Source of the DNA: Candidatus Aenigmatarchaeota archaeon
GTDB taxonomy: Archaea; Aenigmatarchaeota; Aenigmatarchaeia; GW2011-AR5
Length of the DNA: 32,784 nucleotides
Reading direction: 5' to 3'
Assembly (NCBI GenBank): GCA_018304585.1
Contig: JAGVVY010000005.1
Coordinates: 1 to 32,784, forward strand
The position numbers were made by a program, and so were the translations under genes. How positions within the stretch are numbered: position 1 is the stretch's first letter; each line of letters opens with the position of its first letter. Under the pieces are notes generated by a model. That model was not told the origin of the DNA and ran no database searches. It saw only the letters and a list, made by a program, of their open reading frames with translations. Below are positions 6,713 through 12,967 of this stretch, piece by piece.

Positions 6713-6718
6713 ACCCGA

Positions 6719-6747
6719 TGATATCTTTTTTCAAAGATATCGGGGAT
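6719..6747 (+). other. tRNA-iMet intron 3 (about 29 nt, anticodon stem / variable loop)
   Basis: A strong stem GATATCTTT/AAAGATATC forms its core. Two registers fit. One has central helix ACCC/GGGG with one A-G mismatch and restores a standard 5-base variable loop (used here). The other has CCCG/CGGG, a 27-nt intron and a 7-base variable loop. Confidence 0.75.
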
Positions 6748-6768
6748 AGGTCGGTGGTTCAAATCCAC

Positions 6769-6798
6769 AAAAGGTCTGGCATTCAGCCCTTTGGAGAA
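6769..6798 (+). other. tRNA-iMet intron 4 (30 nt, position 64/65 in the T stem)
   Basis: The intron stem is AAAGG/CCTTT continuing, after one mismatch, into CTG/CAG around GCATT. The central helix is ATCC/GGAG with one mismatch, and the bulges are AC|A and AA|C. Removal joins CCAC to CTCCCGCT and restores both the T stem and the acceptor stem. Confidence 0.8.
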
Positions 6799-6819
6799 CT
6801 CCCGCTATCGGCCTCCCTA

Positions 6820-6830
6820 TTTTTTTCTTT
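6820..6830 (+). terminator. Oligo-T terminator after tRNA-iMet
   Basis: TTTTTTTCTTT begins 12 bases after the discriminator base, as expected for archaeal RNA polymerase termination. Confidence 0.55.
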
Positions 6831-7012
6831 AGAGTTGCCCTGCTTTCTCGTTTTCCGCCTCTTCCGGAAGTCGCGTTTTATAGCAGTCCGGTTAATGACG
6901 GAAGAATTATAATCAGAAATGCTCTATGCAAACGACGTTGTAAAATGCTCCAAAATCAACGCACCCTTTATTTACCGCCGCCTTTAAACGGTTTCGCGCA
7001 TTTATTCGGTCC

Positions 7013-7477
7013 ATGCAAGGCCGCTATCTAAGGAACTTGAAGACCTATATGGCTGCAGCCATGACAACCGGACTTCTTGGGCTGGCACCGGCATGCGCCG
7101 AGCCTCCGGCGATAAGCCAGCAGGAATACTGCAACAGGACTACAGTTACCAGAACGCTCGCTATTGGAGGAAAAATACCGGTGGAAGATTACATTGACGG
7201 CAAGGTCAGAAACATGGCAGAGATAACGCTGGAAGACGTCAGAGGCGATGATATTTTTATAGGCGTGAAAAACGTGGGCCACGAACGTATGGCAATATAC
7301 GATACAGGCGAACCCCGCTCATGGGGCATCGTGGGATCCGATGCCCATGGAAACAGGCAGGCCCTGTATGTCGCCGGGTTTGTTCCGAGCGGAAATGAAA
7401 CCGCTACACTTACCACGATGCCGTATAGATGCAGTAAGGGGGACGAAGACGCAAATCAGCCGCCGAAACCGGCGTAA
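7013..7477 (+). CDS. Secreted two-cysteine protein, unknown function (paralog 1)
   Basis: I do not recognise the family. It has 154 residues with a typical signal peptide: basic start (MQGRYLRNLK), hydrophobic core (AAAMTTGLLGLA) and a likely cut after PACA. The mature part looks all-beta, with one Cys near its start (QQEYCNRTT) and one near its end (MPYRCSKG), probably a disulfide. The last third (VGSDAHGNRQALYVAGFVPSGNETATLTTMPYRC) resembles the end of the minus-strand protein at 20162-20662 in spacing and in its VG..A.G, SG and P.RC residues, so the two may be distant paralogs. It is preceded by a tRNA and followed by a decayed gene. Confidence 0.75.
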   Translation: MQGRYLRNLKTYMAAAMTTGLLGLAPACAEPPAISQQEYCNRTTVTRTLAIGGKIPVEDYIDGKVRNMAEITLEDVRGDDIFIGVKNVGHERMAIYDTGEPRSWGIVGSDAHGNRQALYVAGFVPSGNETATLTTMPYRCSKGDEDANQPPKPA

Positions 7478-7542
7478 ATCAAGCTTTCGTAAATGTTATC
7501 ATCGGCATCATCAACTTTTAATCGCTTCTGAAAATACAGCCC

Positions 7543-7783
7543 ATGAAATTTTACAGCGGGCATAAAGACGTAGTTTGCAGCATGAAAATCGGTGACCGCA
7601 ACGCCCAATCGTTTTTTCCTTCGATTACACGGCATCCGTAAACAGCAAGGATGTCCGGATAAACTACGGCACAGTGGACGTAACGCCGTGCCCGGCAACA
7701 TCAACCCCGTGGATGCAATGTTATACGCTGAGATTTTCGCTCCCGAATACAAAAATATTGCAAAAGGCCCCATTATCAGATGA
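7543..7783 (+). pseudogene. Probable decayed small gene, at least two frameshifts
   Basis: No single ORF fits, but protein-like stretches follow one another in three frames: MKFYSGHKDVVCSMKIGDRN, then DYTASVNSKDVRINYGTVDV, then VPGNINPVDAMLYAEIFAPE ending KGPIIR. The first shift coincides with a run of six T (about 7605) and the second falls near 7680-7690. The joined product would be about 80 residues, with codon choice like the neighbouring GC-richer genes. The function is unknown. Confidence 0.45.
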
Positions 7784-7837
7784 ATAAGCGCCAATGGCAT
7801 TTGGAGCGTATGACCGCCGAACCCACGCCTCCCTGAA

Positions 7838-8332
7838 TCAGCACCCTTCGCTGCCGTCTATTCCGCAGTACGTCGTGAATTTGTAAGTCCAGTTCACGCC
7901 CGTGCCTTCGCTTGGGTATTGCAGCGACGACCATTCGTTCCAGCCTATGTTGAGCTCCTTGACCGCTATGCCCCGCTCGGCAAAGGCGAGCCCCGCCTTG
8001 CGCGAAAGCATGCAGGAGTGCGCCCAGCAGTAGACTATGAGTTCCTTTCCTTCCGGCACTTCATAAGAGCTTATCTGCTCATACGGGACGGACACTGCGC
8101 CAAGCGCGTGGCCCTTCGCGTAGGAAGCCGGGTCGCGGACGTCCATCAATACGTACGATGTGTCATTTGCTCCCATCCGCGCTATGATGTCGGTCGGGCT
8201 TACCATGTACGCGAGCTCGGTTGAATAATAATCCCTTGCAGACGGCACGCCGCCCGCCATCAAGCCTGCGATGAAGCCCAATGCCGCAAGCAGCGCCGCG
8301 GCCAGGATCATTTTCGCACTGTTATTTTCCAT
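7838..8332 (-). CDS. Exported or membrane-anchored rhodanese-like sulfurtransferase
   Basis: Rhodanese domains move sulfane sulfur on an active-site cysteine. After a hydrophobic N-terminal segment (MILAAALLAALGFIAGLMAGG), a signal anchor or uncleaved leader, comes a single rhodanese domain: YVLMDVRDPASYAKGHALGAVSVPYEQI (the DVR...Y..GH.pGA pattern), then the active loop VYCWAHSCMLSRKAG and the closing LNIGWNEW. The loop contains two cysteines, CWAHSC, which could form a disulfide outside the cell. Two more cysteines lie at the C-terminus. Single-domain secreted rhodaneses are common but poorly characterised. It is transcribed divergently from the truncated SDR gene. Confidence 0.85.
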   Translation of the reverse strand: MENNSAKMILAAALLAALGFIAGLMAGGVPSARDYYSTELAYMVSPTDIIARMGANDTSYVLMDVRDPASYAKGHALGAVSVPYEQISSYEVPEGKELIVYCWAHSCMLSRKAGLAFAERGIAVKELNIGWNEWSSLQYPSEGTGVNWTYKFTTYCGIDGSEGC

Positions 8333-8419
8333 GCAATAATAATACCAATCGGGAATTTAAGTTTATTCCTTGCTGAAACCTTTATAGTCCGGCCCGCGAT
8401 AATTATATCCGGTGGTCAT

Positions 8420-8545
8420 ATGGATCTCAAAGGAAAAGTTGCGATAGTCACGGGCGGCACAAAAGGCATAGGGCAGGGCATAGCAAACAAGCTTGCCGAA
8501 TACGGCGCAAAGGTTGTCGTATGCTCCAGAAGCAAGGCGAAGTCT
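8420..8545 (+). pseudogene. Short-chain dehydrogenase (SDR), N-terminal remnant
   Basis: The first 41 residues are a clean SDR start: MDLKGKVAIVTGGTKGIGQG holds the Rossmann TGxxxGxG nucleotide-binding motif, and the second strand ends in KVVVCSRS, as in NADP-linked reductases. Homology stops at about base 8541. From there the sequence turns AT-rich and contains a convergent, unrelated gene, with nothing resembling the catalytic YxxxK part up to the tRNA at 10138. The open frame in the track continues to 8695 by chance. The upstream region (TTTATAGTCC, ATATCCGGTGGTCAT) still looks like a working promoter and ribosome-binding site. Confidence 0.85.
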
Positions 8546-8589
8546 AATAAGCCGTTTAAGGTATATGGGAAGGTTAGGGGGAAGTTAGA

Positions 8590-10059
8590 TTATCCAAAAA
8601 AAACGTTTAGCTCCTCAACGTCTATGATAAATATATTATCATATTTTTTAATAAGAGGTTTAAACTTGTTTATAATAACAGGAATAATAGAGTAATCAGT
8701 TATATCACCTTGTATTCCTAGTTTTGACTTAAACCAAGAAAATCTGTCTTTAAACGTTTCAACTCTTTCTATATGACGTAAAATTCTCCCGTACAATCCT
8801 TCATCAGTATCGGGATATATTTCTTGACGAAGAAATGTAGTACCAGTTATAGAAGATGGTGCAAAATCTCTATATTTTGCCTCACCTATAATTATTTGTT
8901 TCAATTTCTCTGAAACCCCTATAATGTCGTAGCCCAAGTCGTTTTCTGCTTTTAGCTCTTTGGGATAAACTGAATACCCATTTTCAGATACTTTATTTCT
9001 ACATTCTTCTTCAAAAGTGTCCGAAGCCCACTGCTTGGCTTGACCTATAATTTCGCTTCCACTCAATGGTTGGCTTGGGGCTCTTTTAGTGTCTATGGAA
9101 AATAAATATAACAAATAAAACATAATCGTGTGTTTATCCACTAAAAAATAATCTTTATATTTAAATGTCAGGGGAGATGAAGTTGTGCTATATTTCTGAA
9201 CAAATCCACTGAAATCTGGCGTAACCCCTGAATACTTACAAGTATTTTCATAATGGTTTTTTATCCCACGTGAATTCCATGTTGTATCATTTTTAACAGA
9301 ACGGTATAACCCCAACAGAGCTGCCAAATCTATTGGAGTTGGGTCGTATTTGTAATTCAGTGATGTTCTGTAATGCTGCTTAAGAATATATGATATTCCA
9401 ATTATAAGTCTAAAATTCTGTTGAAAAAACTTACTAAATTCCATTCCAATTCTAGGAGTTATGCGAATTATTTTTTGCTCATCAATTTTCTGATATTTGA
9501 ATAAACCTTCACCTATATTCGCAGATGCGAATCCATAATTTTTATACATATCTAAGATAACATCCCAGTACTTTAAGGCTAAGGTATATTTCCCATCACT
9601 ACTTATTACGAATCGTTTATTTTGTATGTCTTCCAGCATATTTGCGGTTTTGAAATGATCATTGTAGCTACGAATAAAATCATCTAATTTCTCTTTAGTT
9701 TTCAATCTGCCTACAGGGGGCGAATTGCTTAAGTATAATAATATTTCATCGCACAGTAAGACTTCTTCCATATTTGCTCTCCCAGAAAAAGCCTTTTTTA
9801 TCAAATCTGCCCGTTTCCTATATACATATTCAGCAAGAGCTAGAAAGTCATATTGTTTGCTCTGTAGTTTTAGCGCAATTTCTTTTCTTCTAAGGTCTTC
9901 CTTAAAACGGCTATCGTCTGTGGCTATTGAAAATGGTGCACATAATACACACTGAGTATTAATACAGTATTCAAGCTTAGTTTTTACGTCAATGTATTTT
10001 AGCTGTTTACAACTATTGCATAGGTAATCTGACTCTATTAGCTGTTCGTTTATAGGCAT
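8590..10059 (-). CDS. Zinc-ribbon protein with a PD-(D/E)xK nuclease-like domain
   Basis: It has 489 residues. The N-terminus has a cysteine cluster that could hold zinc (LCNSCKQLKY, then LEYCINTQCVLC). A mostly helical middle section follows. The C-terminal part has ECRNKVSENGYSVYPKELKAENDLGYDIIGV...IIIGEAKYRDF; the spacing of the Asp (GYD) and the E-x-K (GEAK) matches the restriction-endonuclease-like fold used by many restriction and defence nucleases. I do not recognise a named family. The gene is much more AT-rich than its surroundings, cuts off an SDR gene, and abuts a tRNA gene on the other side. All of this suggests horizontal arrival. No methyltransferase or partner gene is present in the window. 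Confidence 0.7.
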   Translation of the reverse strand: MPINEQLIESDYLCNSCKQLKYIDVKTKLEYCINTQCVLCAPFSIATDDSRFKEDLRRKEIALKLQSKQYDFLALAEYVYRKRADLIKKAFSGRANMEEVLLCDEILLYLSNSPPVGRLKTKEKLDDFIRSYNDHFKTANMLEDIQNKRFVISSDGKYTLALKYWDVILDMYKNYGFASANIGEGLFKYQKIDEQKIIRITPRIGMEFSKFFQQNFRLIIGISYILKQHYRTSLNYKYDPTPIDLAALLGLYRSVKNDTTWNSRGIKNHYENTCKYSGVTPDFSGFVQKYSTTSSPLTFKYKDYFLVDKHTIMFYLLYLFSIDTKRAPSQPLSGSEIIGQAKQWASDTFEEECRNKVSENGYSVYPKELKAENDLGYDIIGVSEKLKQIIIGEAKYRDFAPSSITGTTFLRQEIYPDTDEGLYGRILRHIERVETFKDRFSWFKSKLGIQGDITDYSIIPVIINKFKPLIKKYDNIFIIDVEELNVFFG

Positions 10060-10137
10060 GCATATAGTAATGTCTAAAAAACTTAAAAGCCAAAACCGTT
10101 CAAAAAAGTGGCTACTGTATATACCCCCAAATGAGTA

Positions 10138-10246
10138 TGGGTCCGGGGAGATTTGAACTCCCGTCTGAGCCTATTTCTATGCGCGCGAATATGACTCATA
10201 TCCTCGGGAAGGAAGGCCCGATCCTACCAAGCTAGACTACAGACCC
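10138..10246 (-). tRNA. Intron-containing tRNA, probably tRNA-Gly (TCC)
   Basis: Read on the minus strand, acceptor GGGTCTG pairs with CGGACCC (one G-T pair), discriminator A, no CCA. The D arm TAGTCTAGCTTGGTAGGAT is close to archaeal tRNA-Gly. T stem GGGAG/CTCCC closes TTCAAAT. The anticodon region GGGCCTTCCTT is followed by an insert of about 36 bases. With stem CGGGC and loop CTTCC... the anticodon is TCC (Gly). With the more regular stem GGGCC/GGCTC it would read CCT (Arg). The D-arm resemblance favours Gly. The intron contains its own hairpin GGATATG/CATATTC. Isotype confidence is modest. Confidence 0.85.
10173..10208 (-). other. Intron in the second tRNA (boundaries uncertain by 1-2 nt)
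   Basis: This is an insert after the anticodon. The central helix is only 3 of 4 pairs in either register (TTCC/AGAA or CTTC/GAAA), so the bulge-helix-bulge is relaxed. An internal stem GGATATG-AGT-CATATTC supports an intron. Confidence 0.6.
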
Positions 10247-10369
10247 TTCACAATCATTGCTATGGGAAAGGTTATAGTGCCAGAAGAAAATAAATAGGCT
10301 ACAATTCCGTCACTATATGCGAAACAATAATATTCCCTAATTATCTGGCATCTTTCACTATAAAAGCGG

Positions 10370-11524
10370 CTACCGCCTGCCCGGCCTGCGGGTGAACCAG
10401 CGCAGGAGCACCGGCGTTATCACGATGCTCAGTATCACGAACGCTATGACGACGGTATACATGTCGGCCCGGATGAAGCCGGCGACCAGGGCGAGCTGCG
10501 CCATCACTATGCTGTATTCGCCATGCGGTATCATCCCTATGCCGATGACCTTCTGCTCATGCTCGTTGTAGCCGAACCATCTTGCTATCAGGCCGCATCC
10601 TATGACCTTGCCCGTGGAAACTATCAGGACAAGCGCGGCTATGACTGGTAGGAACCGCACAACCGAAGCCATGTCGAGAAGCACGGCGGAGTAGGCGAAG
10701 AATATCGGTATGAAGAAGCCGTAGGATATCGCCTTTATCTTCGGCAACACGAGCGGCTCGACCAGGGGCGACTTATTCAGCGCCACGCCTGCAAGGAACG
10801 CGCCGGTTACCGCGGCTATCCCTACGTGCTCGCTGACGAAGGCCGTTACGAACAGCACGACAAGCGGCATGGACACCATTATCTGCTCGTCCCTCATGCC
10901 GCGGAACGCACTCAGAAGCCGGCGCGCCAGCGACGAGCCTGCTGTGAGTATGAAGAAGAAAAATCCGAGTATGGCGAAGAACAGCGACACCGTTTCCCAC
11001 GGCTTCACCACGCCGACGGTGAAGTAGGTCGTGAGCAGCGCCAGCGCCAGTATCGCTATGACTTCGTCGGCTATGTCTATGGCAAGGGCAAGCTTGTAGG
11101 GCCGCGACTGGAATTCCCCTATGTCGGCAAGTGAGCGCAGGGTTATCGCAGTGCTTGTAGATATCACGGCAACCCCGAGTATGACGCCGGCCTCCATGCT
11201 GCCGAAGAACACGTTGCCTACTATCAGACCGCCGACAAACGCAAGCATGCAGCCGGCAACTGCAAGGGCTATGCCGACGTACATGTTGCCCTTGATTTCG
11301 TCGAACTTCGTGGACAGGCCTATCAGGAAAAGCATGAAGATTATGCCGAAGTCCGTGATCAATTTCAGCTCTTCAGACGGCATTATCACGCCAAGAAGCG
11401 GGCCGACGATTATTCCTGCGGCGATCTCGCCTACAAGCGAAGAGAGGTTGAGCCTTTCAAATATCTCGCCCAGCAGCTTCGCTGAGAAGAGCAATATAGC
11501 AAGCGACAGGAAGAGTTCGGCCAT
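10370..11524 (-). CDS. Cation/proton antiporter, CPA2 (KefB/NapA-like) family
   Basis: This is a 384-residue integral membrane protein with about 12 hydrophobic segments and the features of the Na+/H+ exchanger domain: LVGEIAAGIIVGPLLG near the N-terminus, the AVISTSTAITLRSLADIG stretch of the discontinuous helix, and LALAIDIADEVIAILALALL, which holds the acidic residues used for ion and proton exchange in this superfamily. There is no C-terminal TrkA-N or TrkA-C domain; the protein ends shortly after the last helix (TRRPGRR). A CBS-domain gene lies 26 bases upstream on the same strand, so regulation by a separate nucleotide-sensing subunit is likely. The ion (Na+ or K+) cannot be told by eye. 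Confidence 0.92.
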   Translation of the reverse strand: MAELFLSLAILLFSAKLLGEIFERLNLSSLVGEIAAGIIVGPLLGVIMPSEELKLITDFGIIFMLFLIGLSTKFDEIKGNMYVGIALAVAGCMLAFVGGLIVGNVFFGSMEAGVILGVAVISTSTAITLRSLADIGEFQSRPYKLALAIDIADEVIAILALALLTTYFTVGVVKPWETVSLFFAILGFFFFILTAGSSLARRLLSAFRGMRDEQIMVSMPLVVLFVTAFVSEHVGIAAVTGAFLAGVALNKSPLVEPLVLPKIKAISYGFFIPIFFAYSAVLLDMASVVRFLPVIAALVLIVSTGKVIGCGLIARWFGYNEHEQKVIGIGMIPHGEYSIVMAQLALVAGFIRADMYTVVIAFVILSIVITPVLLRWFTRRPGRR

Positions 11525-11550
11525 TCAGACACACCATGTACAGCATCGCC

Positions 11551-12009
11551 TTATTTCCCGGTCTTTTCCTCGCGCATGGAAAGGGCATAAACTATGTCCA
11601 CTATCCTTATCTTGCCGACCAGCCTGCCCTCGGAATCCACTATGATTATCCTCCTGAAATCGCGGTTCAATACCATGTTAAGCGCGTCTTCCATCGTATC
11701 GGTTTCCTTCAGAGTCACCGGATCCTCCGTCATTATGGAGCTTATCGGCTCGGTAAGAATCCCAGCGGGCAATTTTCTTTCTATTATAGGATAGTTGGAA
11801 GCGGCGCCCTCAACTTTCATGAGCTTTATCAGGTCCTTTTCGGTCACTATGCCCACGAGCTTCTTGTCCTCGCCAACGATAGGCATGACTTCCATGTTCT
11901 TCTGGCGCGCAAGCTTCACGAAATCGGCGATTGTCGCCGACGAATTAAGCGAATCGCATTTTTCGGCCATTTCCCCCAAGCGGTAATCTTTCAATATATC
12001 CTGAATCAT
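11551..12009 (-). CDS. CBS-domain pair protein
   Basis: Two CBS domains in tandem make up nearly the whole 152 residues. The first holds FVKLARQKNMEVMPIVGEDKKLVGIVTEKDL. The second holds ITEDPVTLKETDTMEDALNM followed by NRDFRRIIIVDSEGRLVGKIRIVDIV. Such pairs bind AMP, ATP or other adenosyl ligands and adjust the activity of a partner. The ATG at 12009 is chosen because GGAG lies seven bases upstream; the track start at 12048 adds an unlikely basic extension. The next gene downstream, 26 bases away, is the antiporter, so this is probably its regulator. Confidence 0.9.
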   Translation of the reverse strand: MIQDILKDYRLGEMAEKCDSLNSSATIADFVKLARQKNMEVMPIVGEDKKLVGIVTEKDLIKLMKVEGAASNYPIIERKLPAGILTEPISSIMTEDPVTLKETDTMEDALNMVLNRDFRRIIIVDSEGRLVGKIRIVDIVYALSMREEKTGK

Positions 12010-12255
12010 GGTCATTCTCCGGCGGCAAACGGTGATATTTGCGGGCAAAATTATATATACGACTGAGCGGGATCAAATGCGCAGCAGGGGTTGAAACATA
12101 ATTGAATACTGCAAAACGGACAGCGCCGCAGGATAGAATCAAACTGAATAAAAAAGGCAGACGTGCGTTATGGCGGTCTTGCTTGCTATGGCGCTGGCAG
12201 TGGCGGCCATCCGGGTGAAAACAGCGTTCCATGCCCCGGAACTAAGCCCGTTCCT

Positions 12256-12645
12256 TCATTCCACTATTACATTTATTTTTCCTTTTATAATCCCGGAAGA
12301 CGGCCAGTATGATATTATGGTAAAGTTGTCCGCCGCCGTGAACTCCACAGACTTCTCCGGCGGGTCGCCTGTCCTGTAAGTGAGGTTGAATTCCTTGCTC
12401 TTTATGTCAATCCCTGCGCCGCGGGAATCCCCATAATATATGTTGCTTGTGTTGAAGCTGAACGTCATGTTCACGCGGTCTCCTTTAGCCACGCTTATCC
12501 CGGCGGCCGCCTGCCCGTCAAAGCCTGCGTCGTCCGATACGAACACGAAACTTTTCCGGCCGCCGGAAGCTGCCCCTCCTTCATCGTCAATAGTACCTAC
12601 GCAGCCGGCCGAAAGGAGTATCAGGGCTAAAAAATATGCCTTCAT
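12256..12645 (-). CDS. Lipoprotein, possibly cupredoxin-like fold, unknown function
   Basis: From the ATG at 12645 the protein starts MKAYFLALILLSAGCVG, a lipoprotein signal with lipobox LSAGC, so it would be lipid-anchored outside the membrane. The mature part of about 110 residues looks all-beta (KSFVFVSDDAGFDGQAAAGISVAKGDRVNMTF...FTIISYWPSSGIIKGKINVIVE). Its strand order resembles the domain of cytochrome oxidase subunit II and related cupredoxins, but the His/Cys/Met copper ligands are not evident. It may be a metal-free relative. The track start at 12699 adds 18 residues before the signal and is unlikely. Confidence 0.7.
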   Translation of the reverse strand: MKAYFLALILLSAGCVGTIDDEGGAASGGRKSFVFVSDDAGFDGQAAAGISVAKGDRVNMTFSFNTSNIYYGDSRGAGIDIKSKEFNLTYRTGDPPEKSVEFTAADNFTIISYWPSSGIIKGKINVIVE

Positions 12646-12699
12646 TGCGATATTTTCCCCCTGCGTATTTATAGCCGATGCCGAAAGCCGGCTATGCAA

Positions 12700-12967
12700 G
12701 GGACGCCGATATGTAGTACGATGTCCGCTAAATTCCTTTATTAATTCTGTTCATGCTTTCGGGCAATTTGCCTCTAAGCTCCGTTTTTAGCATTGTAATT
12801 CAAGCTTTGCACGAAAAGTAGCCAATGAACACAAGATGTTGTGATTTTAGAAAGTCAGAATACAACCGGTTGACCGATTTTGGACTTTAGGTGCAAAGCC
12901 TGTAATTCATAAAGCTTTTTTAGGGACTGTGTAGTAGATATTCTTCATCGCGCATGACAGATACCTT
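12700..12967. other. Gap of about 270 bases holding mobile element B copy 1
   Basis: There is no gene. The 98-bp inverted-repeat element and its target duplication occupy the centre. The rest shows nothing recognisable. Confidence 0.6.
12803..12900. mobile_element. MITE-like element B, copy 1 (98 bp, 9-bp target duplication)
   Basis: The element runs AGCTTTGCAC...GTGCAAAGCC, with terminal inverted repeats matching at 9 of 10 bases. It is flanked by an exact 9-bp duplication TGTAATTCA (12794-12802 and 12901-12909). It contains the inner inverted repeats AAAGTC/GACTTT, CACAA-GATG-TTGTG and the palindrome CAACCGGTTG. It has no coding capacity, so a transposase in trans would be needed. Confidence 0.92.

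Larger units (their letters stand above)
6632..6807 (+). tRNA. Initiator tRNA-Met (CAT) interrupted by four introns
   Basis: Removing four short segments leaves a 75-base cloverleaf. Acceptor AGCGGGA pairs with TCCCGCT (A1-T72, as in archaeal initiators), with discriminator A and no encoded CCA. D stem GAGC/GCTC closes loop AGCCCGGAGT. Anticodon stem TCGGG/CCCGA carries the three consecutive G-C pairs of initiators, with loop CCCATAA and anticodon CAT. The variable region is AGGTC. T stem GGTGG/CCACC closes loop TTCAAAT. Exons are 6632-6662, 6691-6698, 6713-6718, 6748-6768 and 6799-6807. The introns fall after positions 29, 37, 43 and 64. Each junction can be folded as a bulge-helix-bulge of the kind cut by the archaeal splicing endonuclease. 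An oligo-T tract follows. Position 33 is C instead of the usual T. Boundaries of intron 3 could shift by one base on each side. Confidence 0.9.

Noticed and set aside
6718-6912. 64-residue ORF over the initiator tRNA
   Set aside because: It overlaps the tRNA exons and introns and its terminator. The open frame is accidental.
7456-7800. 114-residue minus-strand ORF
   Set aside because: Codon use and residues are not protein-like, and the plus strand here reads better as a decayed gene.
8545-8600. Possible duplicated attachment site matching the tRNA 3' end (TATGGG...GGGGA)
   Set aside because: Only short G-rich pieces are shared between 8565-8590 and 10135-10155; no uninterrupted match long enough to support site-specific integration.
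12170-12379. 69-residue ORF with a signal-like start (MAVLLAMALAVAAIRVKTAF)
   Set aside because: It runs antisense into the lipoprotein gene, has no ribosome-binding site or TATA box that I can see, and loses protein character after 25 residues.
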